From assembly GCA_963920665.1 (NCBI GenBank), contig OY987269.1, positions 10,108,501-10,172,500 of the forward strand: a stretch of 64,000 nucleotides of DNA. The letters run 5' to 3'. Below the pieces are notes generated by a model. The model was not told where the DNA came from. It did no database searches and saw nothing but the letters and a program-made list of their open reading frames with translations. Source of the stretch: Straminergon stramineum (lineage: Eukaryota; Streptophyta; Bryopsida; Hypnales; Calliergonaceae). The position numbers and the translations under genes are program-made. Every line of letters starts with the position of its first letter. Positions within the stretch are counted from its first letter, which is position 1. Of this stretch, positions 1-12,430 are shown piece by piece.

Positions 1-1172
1 AGGATATGACTAAAAGCAACTAACACATGATCACACAACCCGGAGATTGTCTCTGGTTCCTAAGTTGCCATTCCCACATAAGTTAATATTCTTGAATGGT
101 CAGGTTGGGGTCTCTCTACCGCCAGTGCCACTGTAACAGGCATATTCGTCCGTGCTACAGTAGCTTTTCAATCAAGGACAATCATTCATCCCCCCAAAAA
201 AGATGGTCATTTGTCTAATACAGGAACACACGACACTATAGAGAAAGGATCTTTCTTTCTGTAGTGTAAGAATGTTATGCGGTTTACTGATGTTCCCCCA
301 GATACGCCAGTAAACGAAAACTGCGATAATCACACTGAGTGACCTCAAGAAGCATAAAACCTCCAGCAATATACAAGCAGACGCTAGAATCACAACCTCG
401 TGCAACCACACAGAGTATGTACATCTAGCCACACATACATCAAAGAAACATTCTACGGTACCTTAAGCTTCGGGAGTCGAAAGATCGATTTGATGGAACA
501 ATCCGCACGCTTGCCGAAACGAGCTGCCAGCCAATAACTCCACCCAAAACCACAGCAACACGATCATCCAAGAATATATAGATCCACGGCCAAAAAGCTA
601 GAATACGCCTGAAGCTGCTGAACCGCAACGCCGAACGCAAGACTTCACCGCGTCAGCCACTGCTTCAAATGCATCATCCAGAGCACTAGAAAACTCCAAG
701 CACGGCTCCAAGCAAGCAAAATGATTCAAAAGAGGCACTGTAACTTTGCAATGAGGAGTATTAATACTCGACGAGGCGACCTGATCAACAATCCGAGGCA
801 AGCCCGAACCAGCGACAGTCGGGAGCCATTATTTCGGGCAGGAGTGGCAAAAGGCTGGCTCAAAGTCTTGCCCACGTTCAGGAGGCGAGGGAAGATTTCA
901 ACGCTTGGTCGGTCCAATGGGGAGAGACGCGCTTTACTGTACTTTACTGTAGGCATCACTGTAGAACTGTAGACCAGCTCGAAACCACTCTAAGCTAGAA
1001 TTGGCCGTTTAAGTCAGTGTTGTTGCTGTTTTTACACAAGTGATAAACTTGAGTTAAAATTACTGCTAGAAAAGGCCGGTGCAACTGTCAAGCGACGTAA
1101 GCCTGACAAACAGCGCGGCATTAGCTGCCGTGTCAGTTTTTCATCTTCATTTTTTAGGTTTATTCGCTAATA
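1..1172. other. No supported gene; GC-richer patch at about 590-960
   Basis: Most of this stretch is AT-rich and has no protein that I recognise. Bases of about 590-960 are clearly richer in CG. Read on the minus strand, an open stretch ends in a plausible donor (CTTAAG before GTACCG, near 470). This could be a promoter or leader exon of a gene leaving the window to the left. No domain supports a coding call. Confidence 0.3.
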
Positions 1173-1513
1173 AGGTAGGAGGTCCATAAAGTATTCATAT
1201 AAGAGCTGAAACCGGAATTTGTGGAGGTAAAAATTTCTTGAAATATTTCCTTTGAAATTTCCCTTGAAAGACGAATAGAATTGGCATCTAATCCAAGCTG
1301 TTTCATATATTTTGGAGTTTTGTAGAATTAGTTCTAAATTTTTGAAGTTGAAATGGCATTAGTTCTAAATTTTTGAGGTTGAAATCGCCCACCTCTGTAA
1401 ATGTACACTATTTGTACATCATTGGTACAATGAAAAAGTAGCATGTTCAAATAGTCTGCATTTACAGAGGTGGGTGATTTCATAGCCAATGCGCTTTTAG
1501 AACCTCCTACCTA
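1173..1513. mobile_element. Possible outer MITE around a 101-base foldback element
   Basis: The outer ends are short inverted copies of AGGTAGGAGGT (from 1173 and to about 1513). Inside lies a clear foldback at 1381-1481, whose 23-base terminal inverted repeats (GAAATC.CCCACCTCTG and its complement) differ at one position. Between the two outer ends, a roughly 30-base segment containing TTAGTTCTAAATTTTTGA occurs twice in tandem (about 1328-1385). The inner foldback is well supported. The outer element is weaker, because its inverted repeats are short. Confidence 0.5.
1381..1481. repeat. 101-base foldback MITE
   Basis: The terminal inverted repeats of 23 bases match at 22 positions (1381-1403 against 1459-1481). 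The central loop carries an extra TGTACA-type palindrome. There is no coding capacity. No convincing target duplication was seen. Confidence 0.7.
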
Positions 1514-2254
1514 AAATAAAAACAATACTTATTACAATAGAAGTCTTATATTAGCAGAGGTTTCAAGCAACCAAAACAAATTTGGTGAATATTTGCTAGA
1601 ATCTTACTTGATTTTGGAACTATCTCCTTCAACACTAAGAAAAATGTTTAAAAATGGATGAAATTACCAAACCCTTCTCAAGAAAATACTAGATTCATTA
1701 ATATTTGAACAAAATTTGCCAATAATAGATCATTTTGTGGATGAGCATACACATGTAATTGATTCTCTCTATTTTTCTTTTACTATCATGCATTCTAGAG
1801 TACAAGTCACTCTACCACCAAGAAAATTAAATTAAATTCATTGGTTTGAATTTTGAAGTCACCTTCTAATTTTCAGAGAATCCTACATTACCTTATTAAC
1901 CAATGCTAAAGGTTCCCCTTTGGACCCCCCCAAACCAGGATCAATCAATGTTGCAACTTCCCAACCAACCAATGACTCTTTACAGATTGAAATAAATTCA
2001 CTCCCATGGATGAAAGGATGGATTATCCCAATCTCTAAGGGGGAATGGTTTAGGTTGGTTAACAATGTCATCCTAATTGATATACTTGAGTGGTACACAT
2101 TTAGTGGTTACTTGTTTCCGAGAGTACTTTATTGAGTGACAAGTTTGGCATGGGGATTGATAGAAGTTACATTAGCCTTAGTCCCAAGAACTCTACATCT
2201 TTTGACTTCGCAAGCTGCATTTGAGTTTTATGTTATTCTAAGGCTATAAATCAA

Positions 2255-3594
2255 TTAACCCTTAAACGCCAGACTAATGACCATGGAAATCATTGCTTTT
2301 GGAACCATATGACATCATCTACTTAAAACCCCTCGAAAATACTCATTGGAAGTCAAACTATTGTAGAAGATCTCCCCTTTCCACCCCTAATTCCGAGGAT
2401 GAATAGTTGCACTTTTGTCCTACATAAGAGAATTCCTTGTCATTCATCAAACAAAAAATGTCCGCCTGTCGTGCCCCTTAGTAACACTTACCCCCTTAAG
2501 CTCACTTTCCAAACACTTAATACCTTAGTGCCACCAAGGTTCACGCTCTCCTAACACTGCACATGCCACGCACCCACAATGTTAGGTTCCAACTCAAGTC
2601 ACGGGGTTCCCCATTCCTCCGTAACTCCCAATCTTTTCCTTCCAATACTTAACTCCCACAAGACACCGGGCATGTCATTTGATGACATGGGGCGGAACTT
2701 CCATTGATGTCCAAGCACTCGGTGAGGCACTACTCCCACCGGTGCTAACCGGCCTTGAATGGGACCCAACTCCCCACTAGGCCCAACCCAACTCGTTTCG
2801 GGACTCACTAATCAGGACTCACCAAACGGGACTCACACCATGGCCTAGTGTGAAGTGGGACACCACCCAACCGGTATCAAGGAGTGCACAAGCACTTCAT
2901 GGTAACACACAAGTGGTAGTGAGGCTCCAACACTAGCCTCACCACCCAGGGCCACTTAGGCTCACCATGGCACCATCCAGGAGTGAGGAGGGAGACCACC
3001 CCTCCTCATAGTACTCTCTGCGGGATTCGGCAGCCCCCCCCCCCATACTAGAGGTCACCGGGAACCCCCAAGATGCACCCCATCTTGGAAGACCACCCAT
3101 TTCTCCCGATTCGCACTACTTTGGGACTCCCGAACTTCCACCCAGCATAACTTTGCGGTCCGGGATCCAAATCGCACATGCGACCCCATTTTCGACATCT
3201 ACGCGACGCGTAGATGCCTATGGACTACTCACTTGCCCCATTCAGACAAGTACTCGCAAAGATATCGCCCTCCAAAGATTCGGGACACTCCCGGCGCGAC
3301 CGGGATACCCCCAACTTTGAACGCCCATAACTTTTGACTCGCAAGTCCAAATCACGCGTTCTTTGGACGGCTAGAAGCGTCTTCTCAAGACCTTTCCAAG
3401 CGTATATCACACGCCCCCAAATTCGTCCGGATTAGAACGCTACATCGCTCTGATCGCTCAGGACTCCTAGTCCCCCTCACCTCATCTCTTGCAAGGCTTG
3501 GGGCGTCACCCCCAATGTCCCCCTTGCTCACCAAGGTGGCACGGGCACGCCTTGTGATGAGGGTCGTGACACCGCCCCATTGTTTATGGATTAA
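2255..3594. mobile_element. TTAA-flanked MITE (family B) split by a solo LTR
   Basis: The element starts TTAACCCTTAAACGCC and ends GTTTATGGATTAA, with TTAA at both edges. The same sequence recurs without the insert at 27318-27543 and, disturbed by another insertion, from 20190. Removing 2467-3571 plus one target copy restores a continuous element of about 230 bases that aligns with the 27.3 kb copy, so the LTR came later than this MITE. Confidence 0.75.
2467..3571. mobile_element. Solo LTR, 1105 bases, with 5-base target duplication CCGCC
   Basis: The segment starts TGTCGTGCCC and ends GTCGTGACA, the TG...CA form of LTRs with a TGTC/GACA inverted end. CCGCC occurs immediately outside both ends (2462-2466 and 3572-3576). 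An empty-site relative exists at 27318-27543. The segment is much more GC-rich than its surroundings and encodes no protein. It contains two copies of a CATAACTTT...TCCAAATC motif (about 3147 and 3328) that also appears in other repeats of the window. No internal retrotransposon domain is present, so this is a solo LTR left by recombination. Confidence 0.85.
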
Positions 3595-3599
3595 GGAAT

Positions 3600-5155
3600 T
3601 AAATCTCATACATGATCAAATCATGCTTGAATCTATTTGAGACTAACGTAAATGTGTTGTTGCTAACTATAAAGTTCTTGCTTTAGGTTTTACTATTTAG
3701 TATTTATTGTGTAGGCTTGTTCGATTATGGCTCAAACTTATGCCTCTAGTGCAAAATCACATCATGAGACTGTTATTAAAATTGAGACCGACTATCATTC
3801 AAAAATTCTAAGCATGGGTGGAATGTTGTTTATTTATGTTGTTTTCGTTCCTACAAAGTGAGAGGGTTCATGTGTCCCAGACTCACAATTGTTGTTAATC
3901 AAGTAAGTCATAGATAGCATCTTTGAAGTACCATTAGTATAGGAGGAGGTCCTTAAATGGAGCCTACATTTTGAAGCAACCATAGGAGTGACCCATAAAA
4001 GTTTGGACTCTCTGGAGAGCTGCCATGAAGTGCCGGTAGGGACCCTCACTGTATTACATTTATTTTGCTTGAAGATTTTTTTCCCCTATTTTTGCACTTT
4101 GTCACTTCCAAATGTTAGAGTATTCACTGTCAAGTACTATTCGTTAGGGTTGTGACAAGTGTTGTTTTGATATTTGAAAGCACCCCCAAAGCACCTCCCT
4201 TTGACAATTGTAGAATAGAAAACTGAAATATACTTTTGAAACTCCCAATATTCACACAAGGTGAATCTTTGTTTTGTCAGAAAATTCCCTCTTCTAAGTA
4301 GCTTCAATAGGCTCCAGAAATAGATTGGTTTGTCAAACCCTGGCAGCCCTCTGGAGAGCCCAAACTTTCTCTAATGCATGTGGTTGTTGAAATGAACACC
4401 ATTTTTTGAGGTAGGAAAATGTAACTACAAGTGTGTGATTTTAGGACAATGAGAAGTGCTTTTGGACTACTAATATATGTGATTCACTAATCATGAATGC
4501 ATCATTTAATTGTGAACACAAAATCCAAGATGACAATAAGAAAGAAATGATAAATATAAAGTTTAGGGTACATATTTCTCTTGCTCGATTTAGGACACTC
4601 TATTCCCACATTATGGAACTTTCCTGAACATAGTGAACACCCACTTCATCTATTTCTAGACTGATTTGCTCTTTTCAAAGGCAAATGATAATTCATTACT
4701 GCTAAAGTCTATGACCACTATTAGCAACCAATAGACTTTTCACTTTGGATAATCATATCTAATTCATTCTAATTCAGAAAATTACAATTTGTTTCTTTTC
4801 CATTTCTCTGTATACCAAAAAAATTTGGAAATAATTGGACAACCAGTCTCTTTCACACATCTGTTTTTCTCCTTAGATGTGCCATTCCTGAACCTTCTAC
4901 CTTATTATCAGCTCCAAAGTTATTTGTGGCCATGTAAGTTGTGGAGATTCATATTATTCCCTTTTTTTCAAGGTAGTGTTTCATGATTTGTAACTGATAA
5001 TGTCTGCTGTGTGGAGCAGCTAGATGCAGGGTTCTTGGCAGTCCTCAGTTTTCAAGCCTAAAAGGGAGAGGACTTGATGGGTATCTTAGAGAGGCATTCA
5101 GCAGAGAGCTGTTCACCTCTCCATTTTCAGCATATGGGGACCCAAGCTCGTACCC
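3600..5155. other. AT-rich intergenic sequence, nothing recognised
   Basis: No exon-like open frame, RNA gene or clear repeat structure was seen here. The 65-codon open frame near 4789 has no recognisable features. Confidence 0.4.
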
Positions 5156-5800
5156 TTAACCCCTAAATGCCCCAGGCCTGTTTGGAGCTCCTTGAAATTT
5201 GATCTAAATTGAACAAAAATTCAACATTTTCATAAGTTGTACCAATTTTTTTTGAATTGTAACCGTACAAATTCAAACTAGACATGTTAGAGATCACATA
5301 GGAAAAGAAAACATAACAATATCACTTACAGATTGAAAGATTATAATGTTTGATCATGAGGATGTAAAAATTGTGAAAATTTTTCAATTCACTTTTTGCA
5401 TGTCAACTCTAAAAATTTGGTCACTAAAAAAATATGAGGTTATAGGGCCCAACATGCACAACCCCAATCAATTTACAGTTTTTCAAAATCTATTCTACAA
5501 TTTTTTTAAATGAATTTCTAATGTGATTTTGCCTCCAAGATCTAGTGTATTTGAGGGTCATTTTCAAGAGCCCTCAACACTATGGGAAGTCAAGATTGCA
5601 ATGGGCATCCTTGTACTAAATCTTCTATAGAAAAATCATAATCCTTTATTTTTCAGATCAACTTTTTGATCCTAAAACTAGACTTCAAAAAGAATTCTCC
5701 AAAAATACGAACTACTAATAATAGCAATTTGGTTGGATTTTACTTAACTTCAAAGTTTTCGAAACACCAGAATCTGGTGCCTTGGGCATTTAGGGGTTAA
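5156..5800. mobile_element. TTAA MITE, family P1, copy 1 (645 bases)
   Basis: It begins TTAACCCCTAAATGCC and ends GGCATTTAGGGGTTAA. The TTAA is the target duplication and the CCCCTAAATGCC ends are inverted repeats, the layout of piggyBac-type elements. It has exactly the same length as 13994-14638 and is nearly identical to it in the opposite orientation. It has no coding capacity. Confidence 0.85.
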
Positions 5801-8477
5801 GTTTTGGAGATGAGTTCTATATTGATAATTGATAGACTATAAAAATTTGGTGCCCTTGTCTCTCATGTGACTGCAGTAAATTAACCCTGCACTACCGAAG
5901 AGGATGAAAAGTGTTCTCAGGTCAAATTCAAAGTGTTGTAACTTTTGCATTGGATGTCCGAATTCAATAAAACTTGTTGGAAAATTTGTGCTCTCTCTTT
6001 TCGTTTGTGAGGTAAAATTTTTAGATCAATCCAAGATGTACTGAATTTTTGAAAGCCAATCAAAGTTCACAAGTTTAATTTGAGTTCACCAAACTGCATT
6101 TGATGGCTGCAACTCCGGGGGCTTGTATCTCCTTCATCCAATGTTCTTTTTCAATAAAATTTGTTGTATTATGTTCCCCTTGAAGTCTAGTTATTGTGGT
6201 AGAATTTTCATGTCAACACAAGTTGTTTTGAATGTTTGGGAGCAATTCGAAGTTCAAAATCCAAACATTTTTGGATTAGAGTGAACTTCAACGGCTTGTT
6301 TCTTCTTCATACAACGTTCATTTCCAAATTTTTTTGGAAAAGTTGCACATACTAGTCTATTTTGTGTGTCTCAAAATTTCATATCAATCTAAGAAGTTAT
6401 GAGTGACTGAGAAGCATTTTAGTAGGAGGAGGTTCATTTTTTTATGTGTTTTTTGCACTATTTTTCTTGCTATTTTTTGGCATTTCAAAGCCATTTTTCA
6501 CACACTATGAGTCAATTGAATGATATTTTTTTTCATCAAATAGGGGGTCTTTGTCTTACATGCACCCCAAAATTGACTTGGAGGGGATGAGCAAGGGATC
6601 AGTTCACCCCGGCCCTACAAATTGCCTGAAGAAAATCCGTTTCATCACATAGCAACAAAATGATAAAGTTTTGGAGGAACACAATTATTGAGCTCCTCAC
6701 ACGCTAATTGCATCCTGGAGGAACATTTTTGTATATTGGCAAGCAAAGAAATATTGATCTCAAAGTTCTGCTCCTAAATCTTCTCAACCTCTAGTTTGCC
6801 ATTTGTCACCTCATGGTTTAAGATAAAACAGCCCATTGTGGTCAGAATTAGCAGTCTGTACACATACCATTGCTGAATTTTTATAATTTTTTTTCCACAT
6901 AAAGACAAGTATGAGAAACAAAGAGAGAATTTGAAATGCTATTTTTTTGACAAAGTATGAATTTGCTATGAATTTTGGAAGTGTTCAGCCCATCATGGCC
7001 CAAAAGAGTCTATAGACTACCCCAGAACCAACAAAATTTATATCCATCATGCTCATCTTAAACACCTAAAGCAATCACAAAATTTTTTAATGTGAAAGGC
7101 CTAAAAAAGTCACTTCCTATAATGAAATTATACTAAAAAGTTAGAAGTTCCTAATGCAATCACTAATCACTCCATTATTGTCAGATAAGATATTGATTGT
7201 GGTCAAAATCTCATTTAGTAATAAAACCCATGATGGGGTTTGAAAAAACCCATAATGGGGTCATTCCTTAGGTGTCCACTATGGGTCATCTGACTACAAT
7301 GGGTTGTTTTACCTTATATCTTTTGGATTCCAAGTTTTGGATTTTGATCCCTTAATTTTACTGAATATATTCTAATTGGACCCCGACATGAGCCATCCTC
7401 CACTGGTTGGGTAATGAACATTTTCAAGAGCATCATATTGAGCTATATGGAGTTCTGTAAAAAGATGAAGTACATTTAAATATGCTAAAAAAGGAAATTG
7501 GGTTTATTCTTCAGTAGTGGGACTAGCTTGATCATTTAGTGCTTCATGATATTTCTACAGTACTTTGAATTAGTTCATGTTGAGATGAGAAAAAAGGAAA
7601 ACTTGTAGAAACAAAGCTTTTATGTTTACTAGAGTTGTCTCAAGCCATAATTTATACCTTAAATGCTCCAAATCTACATTCCACTTCTTATTAGGCTCTT
7701 TTCTTGTATTATAGGCAAGGACTCTAGAATGTAGATGGTTATATCCCATTTTCTAATATTGCAAAATATAATGTTGTAGGTCAGAATAAAATTTACAAAA
7801 TACATGAGAGAGGAAGGTAGTTCAGAATCTTTTTTGCATTTGTCAAATTTGTATTATTTCATTTTTTGTAATTGTAATACTCCATGTAAGGATTATTTTT
7901 AGCATTGAGGTGACAAAATTGGATTTCCAAGTCATAATTATAGAGGTTCACTTCATTGTAAACAAATTAATTTCAAGATGCCATGTGGCTTAGTCTTAAA
8001 AACTATAATAATATCAATGATATTTAGATCAAAGAATTTTTTATTTGGATTGAATTACAAAACTCCCATTTGCGTTGGCATCAATGTTGGCTCTAAAATT
8101 AGCAATGAATAGTTTGACTAGCAAATGGATTGGTCACGAGTGTAGTCCTCCAATGGTTGCATTAACTCATCAAATCTTGTGGGAATCACTATATAGATGC
8201 AACCCATGTATTTCAATGAATCAAAAAGAGTTTTTGTATCTAATTCTATTTTATATAATTTGCATGTTGATTTTCATCCTTTCGATTTTGTTTTTCAATA
8301 CTTGATAGGTTACATGAATATGGTTAGGGATTTGTTGTATGTCATCATGGCTAGTGTAACATACATGCAAAGGCATACACTATGTTGAGTTTGGAAGTTA
8401 GATTGAAGTACTATTGTCTTGCAATAATTCTAACCTGAGAACCAATTTCAAAACAAGTATATGCAAGACTTACCTTA
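5801..8477. other. Gene-free AT-rich stretch with three degenerate repeats of about 150-170 bases
   Basis: Between about 5915 and 6405 three diverged units follow one another. Each has a TTGTAACTTTTGCATTGGAT-like start, then CAATAAAA.TTGTTG, then AAATTTT.ATATCAATCNAAG. They look like eroded satellite or LTR-derived sequence. The remainder holds no exon, RNA or element that I can support. The open frame at 8075-8305 has no recognised motif. Confidence 0.45.
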
Positions 8478-10707
8478 CACTATAAGAAATCCACGTTTTA
8501 GGTTGTGTCTTATGACTAACACACGATGTCCAAAAAAACATGAAGATGTCAAAGGGCAATTGGATTGAAAAGTAGATTTTTGTGGATGTTGCTAAGAACA
8601 TTGGCACGTAATTGTAAAACTAAATTGATAATATCATTGACGTTGACATTTTATTTGGCATGACTGAAGATATGTTGATGTTTTTTAGAATGCCAAAAAA
8701 AACTTAAGCTACCATATCATCATGTAAACCCATTTTGACTACAGTTAACCCCTACCTGCCTCCACGACCATATATGGTCGATCTGAAATTTCAGGCCCAT
8801 TTTTGTGTGGGCAATTAAATTCCTGTGACCGGTTTAAAAATTTTTTCGGGCAGTTTTGAGGGTTAACTATGAAAAAATTTCATTTTTCATGGAGAAAAGT
8901 ACATATTCTATTATTGAGAGGTCTTCAAAGGCATATGTGTACTAAAAGTGGAGTGTAAAGCTTGCTAATTTTTCTTCATTTCCCAACTTTATGCAAAGCT
9001 TGGCAATTTCATTTGATTTGAGATCTAAGAAATTGTACTTATCCCTTTGCTTTGAGAATGGTCCCAATGAAAATTTTAAAGTCTTTTCACAATTTTCACC
9101 ATTGAAAATTTCAACATGCAAGTGTTCATTTGAAGCTATTTGCAATTTCTACTTATAAACAAAAATTGCATTTCAACAATTGCATATTACCTCCAATCCC
9201 AAAAAACATTTATATGCAAATTTTTGAAACATTGTGGACAAAGACAACATACAAAAAATAGAAAATGTACATTTCCTTTGGTATAATCTCACAACTCCTA
9301 CGAAATTTCACACTCAAAATTGGTGTGCATACTGATAAACAAGCTCTATTAACATCTATACGGTTAGATTTGGAAAAAAAATACAATTTGCTTCATTGAG
9401 GATAACTACAAGCCAATGCTCTTTTTTCATAGTCAAAACATACTTGGAAAGGCTTAGGCACTTAGGGGTTAAGTCAGTAAAAATTACTATAGTCTATGAT
9501 AAAATGTTGACCATTTGTAAGAAATTTAGAGGAAGGGCAACCACATGGCATGCTTTGCCAAAAAAAGGGAAATGGATGGATGTGCACCATGGATGAAAAG
9601 AGATGGTCTTTATACAAGTAGGGTGTTAGGAAGTAAAACAATCGATATAGGATATGCAAAGCAAGAATTGTGTTCAATGTAAAATCTCTATAACAACATG
9701 TAGACATCCAAAACAATGTTTAAATGTCTAAAACAACGTCGAGATGTACAATGGCCATTGGTCAAGTTCCCATATTGTAGTTATCCCATATCTTTTGTCT
9801 CACTATGGATGAACAATGGATATAAATATAACCTTTGTACTCTTAGATCTCACTAACATTCAATAAAGAAATTCTTTTATTTTGCCATCAAATTTTCTCT
9901 TAATGGTAGATAGTAAGTTCTCTTCAATTCTTGTTGAATTCAACAATTTTGTTTATTCATTTTATTTTATTTTAAATTTATTTAAATAATTTTTTGTTGT
10001 TGATATTGCCTTATGAGTTTGGTATGTATTAATTGATGTCTCAAAAAACGTCTAGACATCTAATTTGATGTTTCAAAAAGCAACATAAAATTTTCAAATG
10101 ACATAAAAGAGTGTTGACTAGGCATGCCACATCATTATCATTGGTTACCATGTCACTTTTTTCTCCACCACGTCACAGACAAGTTAGATTAAAAAGAATC
10201 CCAAGTGGCTCTTCTTGCTTACATGGTGTCCACGTGCTACATTGTGAGGAGTTTGGAAAAAAGGCCATATTCATTATATTGAGACTTTTCGCAGATTTTG
10301 AGACAAAATGCCAGTTATTGGAAAATTCATTTAAAAAAATATTAATTGAAACCAAAAATAAATAATGCTCAAATAGTGATCCTATCATGAAATTCTAAAA
10401 GTTGGTGTTGTTACCTATTTACAAAAAAATACCAGTAAAGAGATAAAACGGTTTATCCTCAAGTCGAGGATAAAATTGAGACTGCGAAAGGTCTCAATAT
10501 GATGAATATGGCCTTAAAACCATGTTTTCAATGATGTTAGAAAAAAAACAAGCTGAAATAGGGCGTGTTTTTTTAGATTCATGGATGTTTTTGGTCCATC
10601 CATTATAAAGAATCTTAGGTGACATCCGTACTAACTACTTCCATACCAAATTAAATGCCTTGAGATATTTTTTCTAATGTTCAAAAAAATTCCAATTTCT
10701 TATAGTG
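8478..10707. mobile_element. Non-autonomous CACTA-like element
   Basis: The left end is CACTATAAGAAAT and the right end TTTCTTATAGTG, perfect 12-base inverted repeats beginning CACTA. The flanking triplets are TTA (left) and CTA (right), close to but not a perfect 3-base target duplication. Both subterminal regions contain repeated GATGTC.AAAA or GATGTTTTTGGTCC-like words, as is usual for this superfamily. No transposase is visible inside. A TTAA MITE (8745-9472) is nested in it. Confidence 0.65.
8745..9472. mobile_element. TTAA MITE, family P3 (728 bases)
   Basis: It starts TTAACCCCTACCTGCC and ends GGCACTTAGGGGTTAA, with TTAA at both edges. Just inside the left end is a small palindrome, ACCATATATGGT. 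It is non-coding and lies inside the CACTA-like element, so it inserted afterwards. Confidence 0.75.
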
Positions 10708-12430
10708 CTAAGAGAGAACTAAATGTTGGCTAGCTCATGAATGGAATTGTGTTCAATTGAATTCTAGGGAAAAAAAACTCAAGCTTTTGTCTTGGCTACA
10801 ACTTTGAAGTGTTGCTAGGCATGGAGAAAATATGCTTGGAGCTCAACAATTAATCAATATTAATTATGGAACTATAACTTCATAAAAATTTTCAAAGAGG
10901 AAAGCAAACTACAATAGAGCAAAAGGAAACAAGGCAAATCATCAAATGAAGATCTTTTGCCCACAAAGAATTATTGTAAGAATACTCAAGAGCCTTGGTA
11001 GATAGACTTGAGGTAACCCAACCTCGGTATGATACAATATAAATTGCATTACATTGCACTTTTTTATTTTATAATAAATCATTAATAAATTTTGAAAGTT
11101 TAGAGAATAAAAACAAAGACAAAAAACATACAAAGTCCTATCTCATGCCCAATTTACCTAAAAGACGTCCAATCAAACATTATTGATATTAAAGTATACA
11201 AATACAATTATGAGAGGCTTGTAGTCCCAAGGTGCTCAACATAGAGGGAGTGCATTATTGGGTTTAAGATAGTAGATAATAAATGTTTACTTTGCAACAC
11301 CATAAACATATCATTATTCATTTTGTTAGCAAAAAGCAATTTCTATTATCATTATGACTCAAAGTTCATTTTCATTAAGACTTTTCTTATTTACTTTTAC
11401 TTAGCACACATACATCCCCCCCCAAAATCAATGCCTGTCCCTTGCATTACACATGTCGAAAGTTGACTACAACACAAAGCCCTAGTTAGTAAAAATTAAT
11501 CTAGGGTACGGGGAAAACCAAATCTTTCAAAATATTTTTAATCTTAGCATCAAACCTTGATTTCTGAAAAAAATTAAATATTTGACACGAGATGTTGCCC
11601 TAACAACCTGGTACAATATTTTGAGGATATCCACTTTGGGCAGTTTGCTGCAAAAGAATCAATGAAGCTCACAAAATCCAATGTTACTTCTGTCAAGGAC
11701 AGTCACTTGAGGTTCTCGCAGGACATGCTCTCCATTCCCATATTGAGTCTGTTTTATGTTCCCCAGCCACAGCTATCTTCTCTATTTGCCCTACTTGGAC
11801 AGAGTATGTTGACAAAGACGAGGAGGGATTTCCTTTAGGTTATTTTGGAAGATAAAGACTAGAGAGACTTGAATAGAATGAGATTTGCATACGTCTCCAG
11901 CAATTCTGAGGAAAACTAGTCTTGGTCAAATACTACCAACCCAAGGAATCGTGCTTTGTTCTCAAGGATATGATTCTAGTTGGCCACACATGGTCATTAT
12001 GAATGGACAAAAACTATAGAAAAAAAAAAGACCACGAACTAGTACTGTTTGAGAAATGGAATTCTTTGAATGAAAGAAACACAACATTCGTCTAGATTTG
12101 ATCATGACTAATTGTTCAAGCATGACCAGAGTCGTCTCAAAGCGCAACATTCATTGTGTGATGTTGAGATTATTCAAAGCCAACACAGAGCTTCATTTCA
12201 TGCAACCTTCATTGCATTCAATACTATCATCAATAAACCCAAATGGACAATTTCAGTATGAATGGCGATTTGAATCTCTTCTTTGACCATTCATTCCTCA
12301 ACCATAGCTGTTGCCATTAGGGTGAAGTCATGATAAGGTGTTGTTACCTTATGATACAAATAATGCGTTTTCTCACCTCTCGGGCAGATCATTGACCCTA
12401 ATATACTATCTCACACTCAGTAGTCCACGC
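10708..12430. other. Intergenic sequence and 3' flank of the complex I gene
   Basis: AT-rich sequence without a supported gene. The part adjacent to 12431 must contain the 3' untranslated region of the minus-strand complex I gene. Short open frames at 11962-12286 have no recognised features. Confidence 0.4.
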
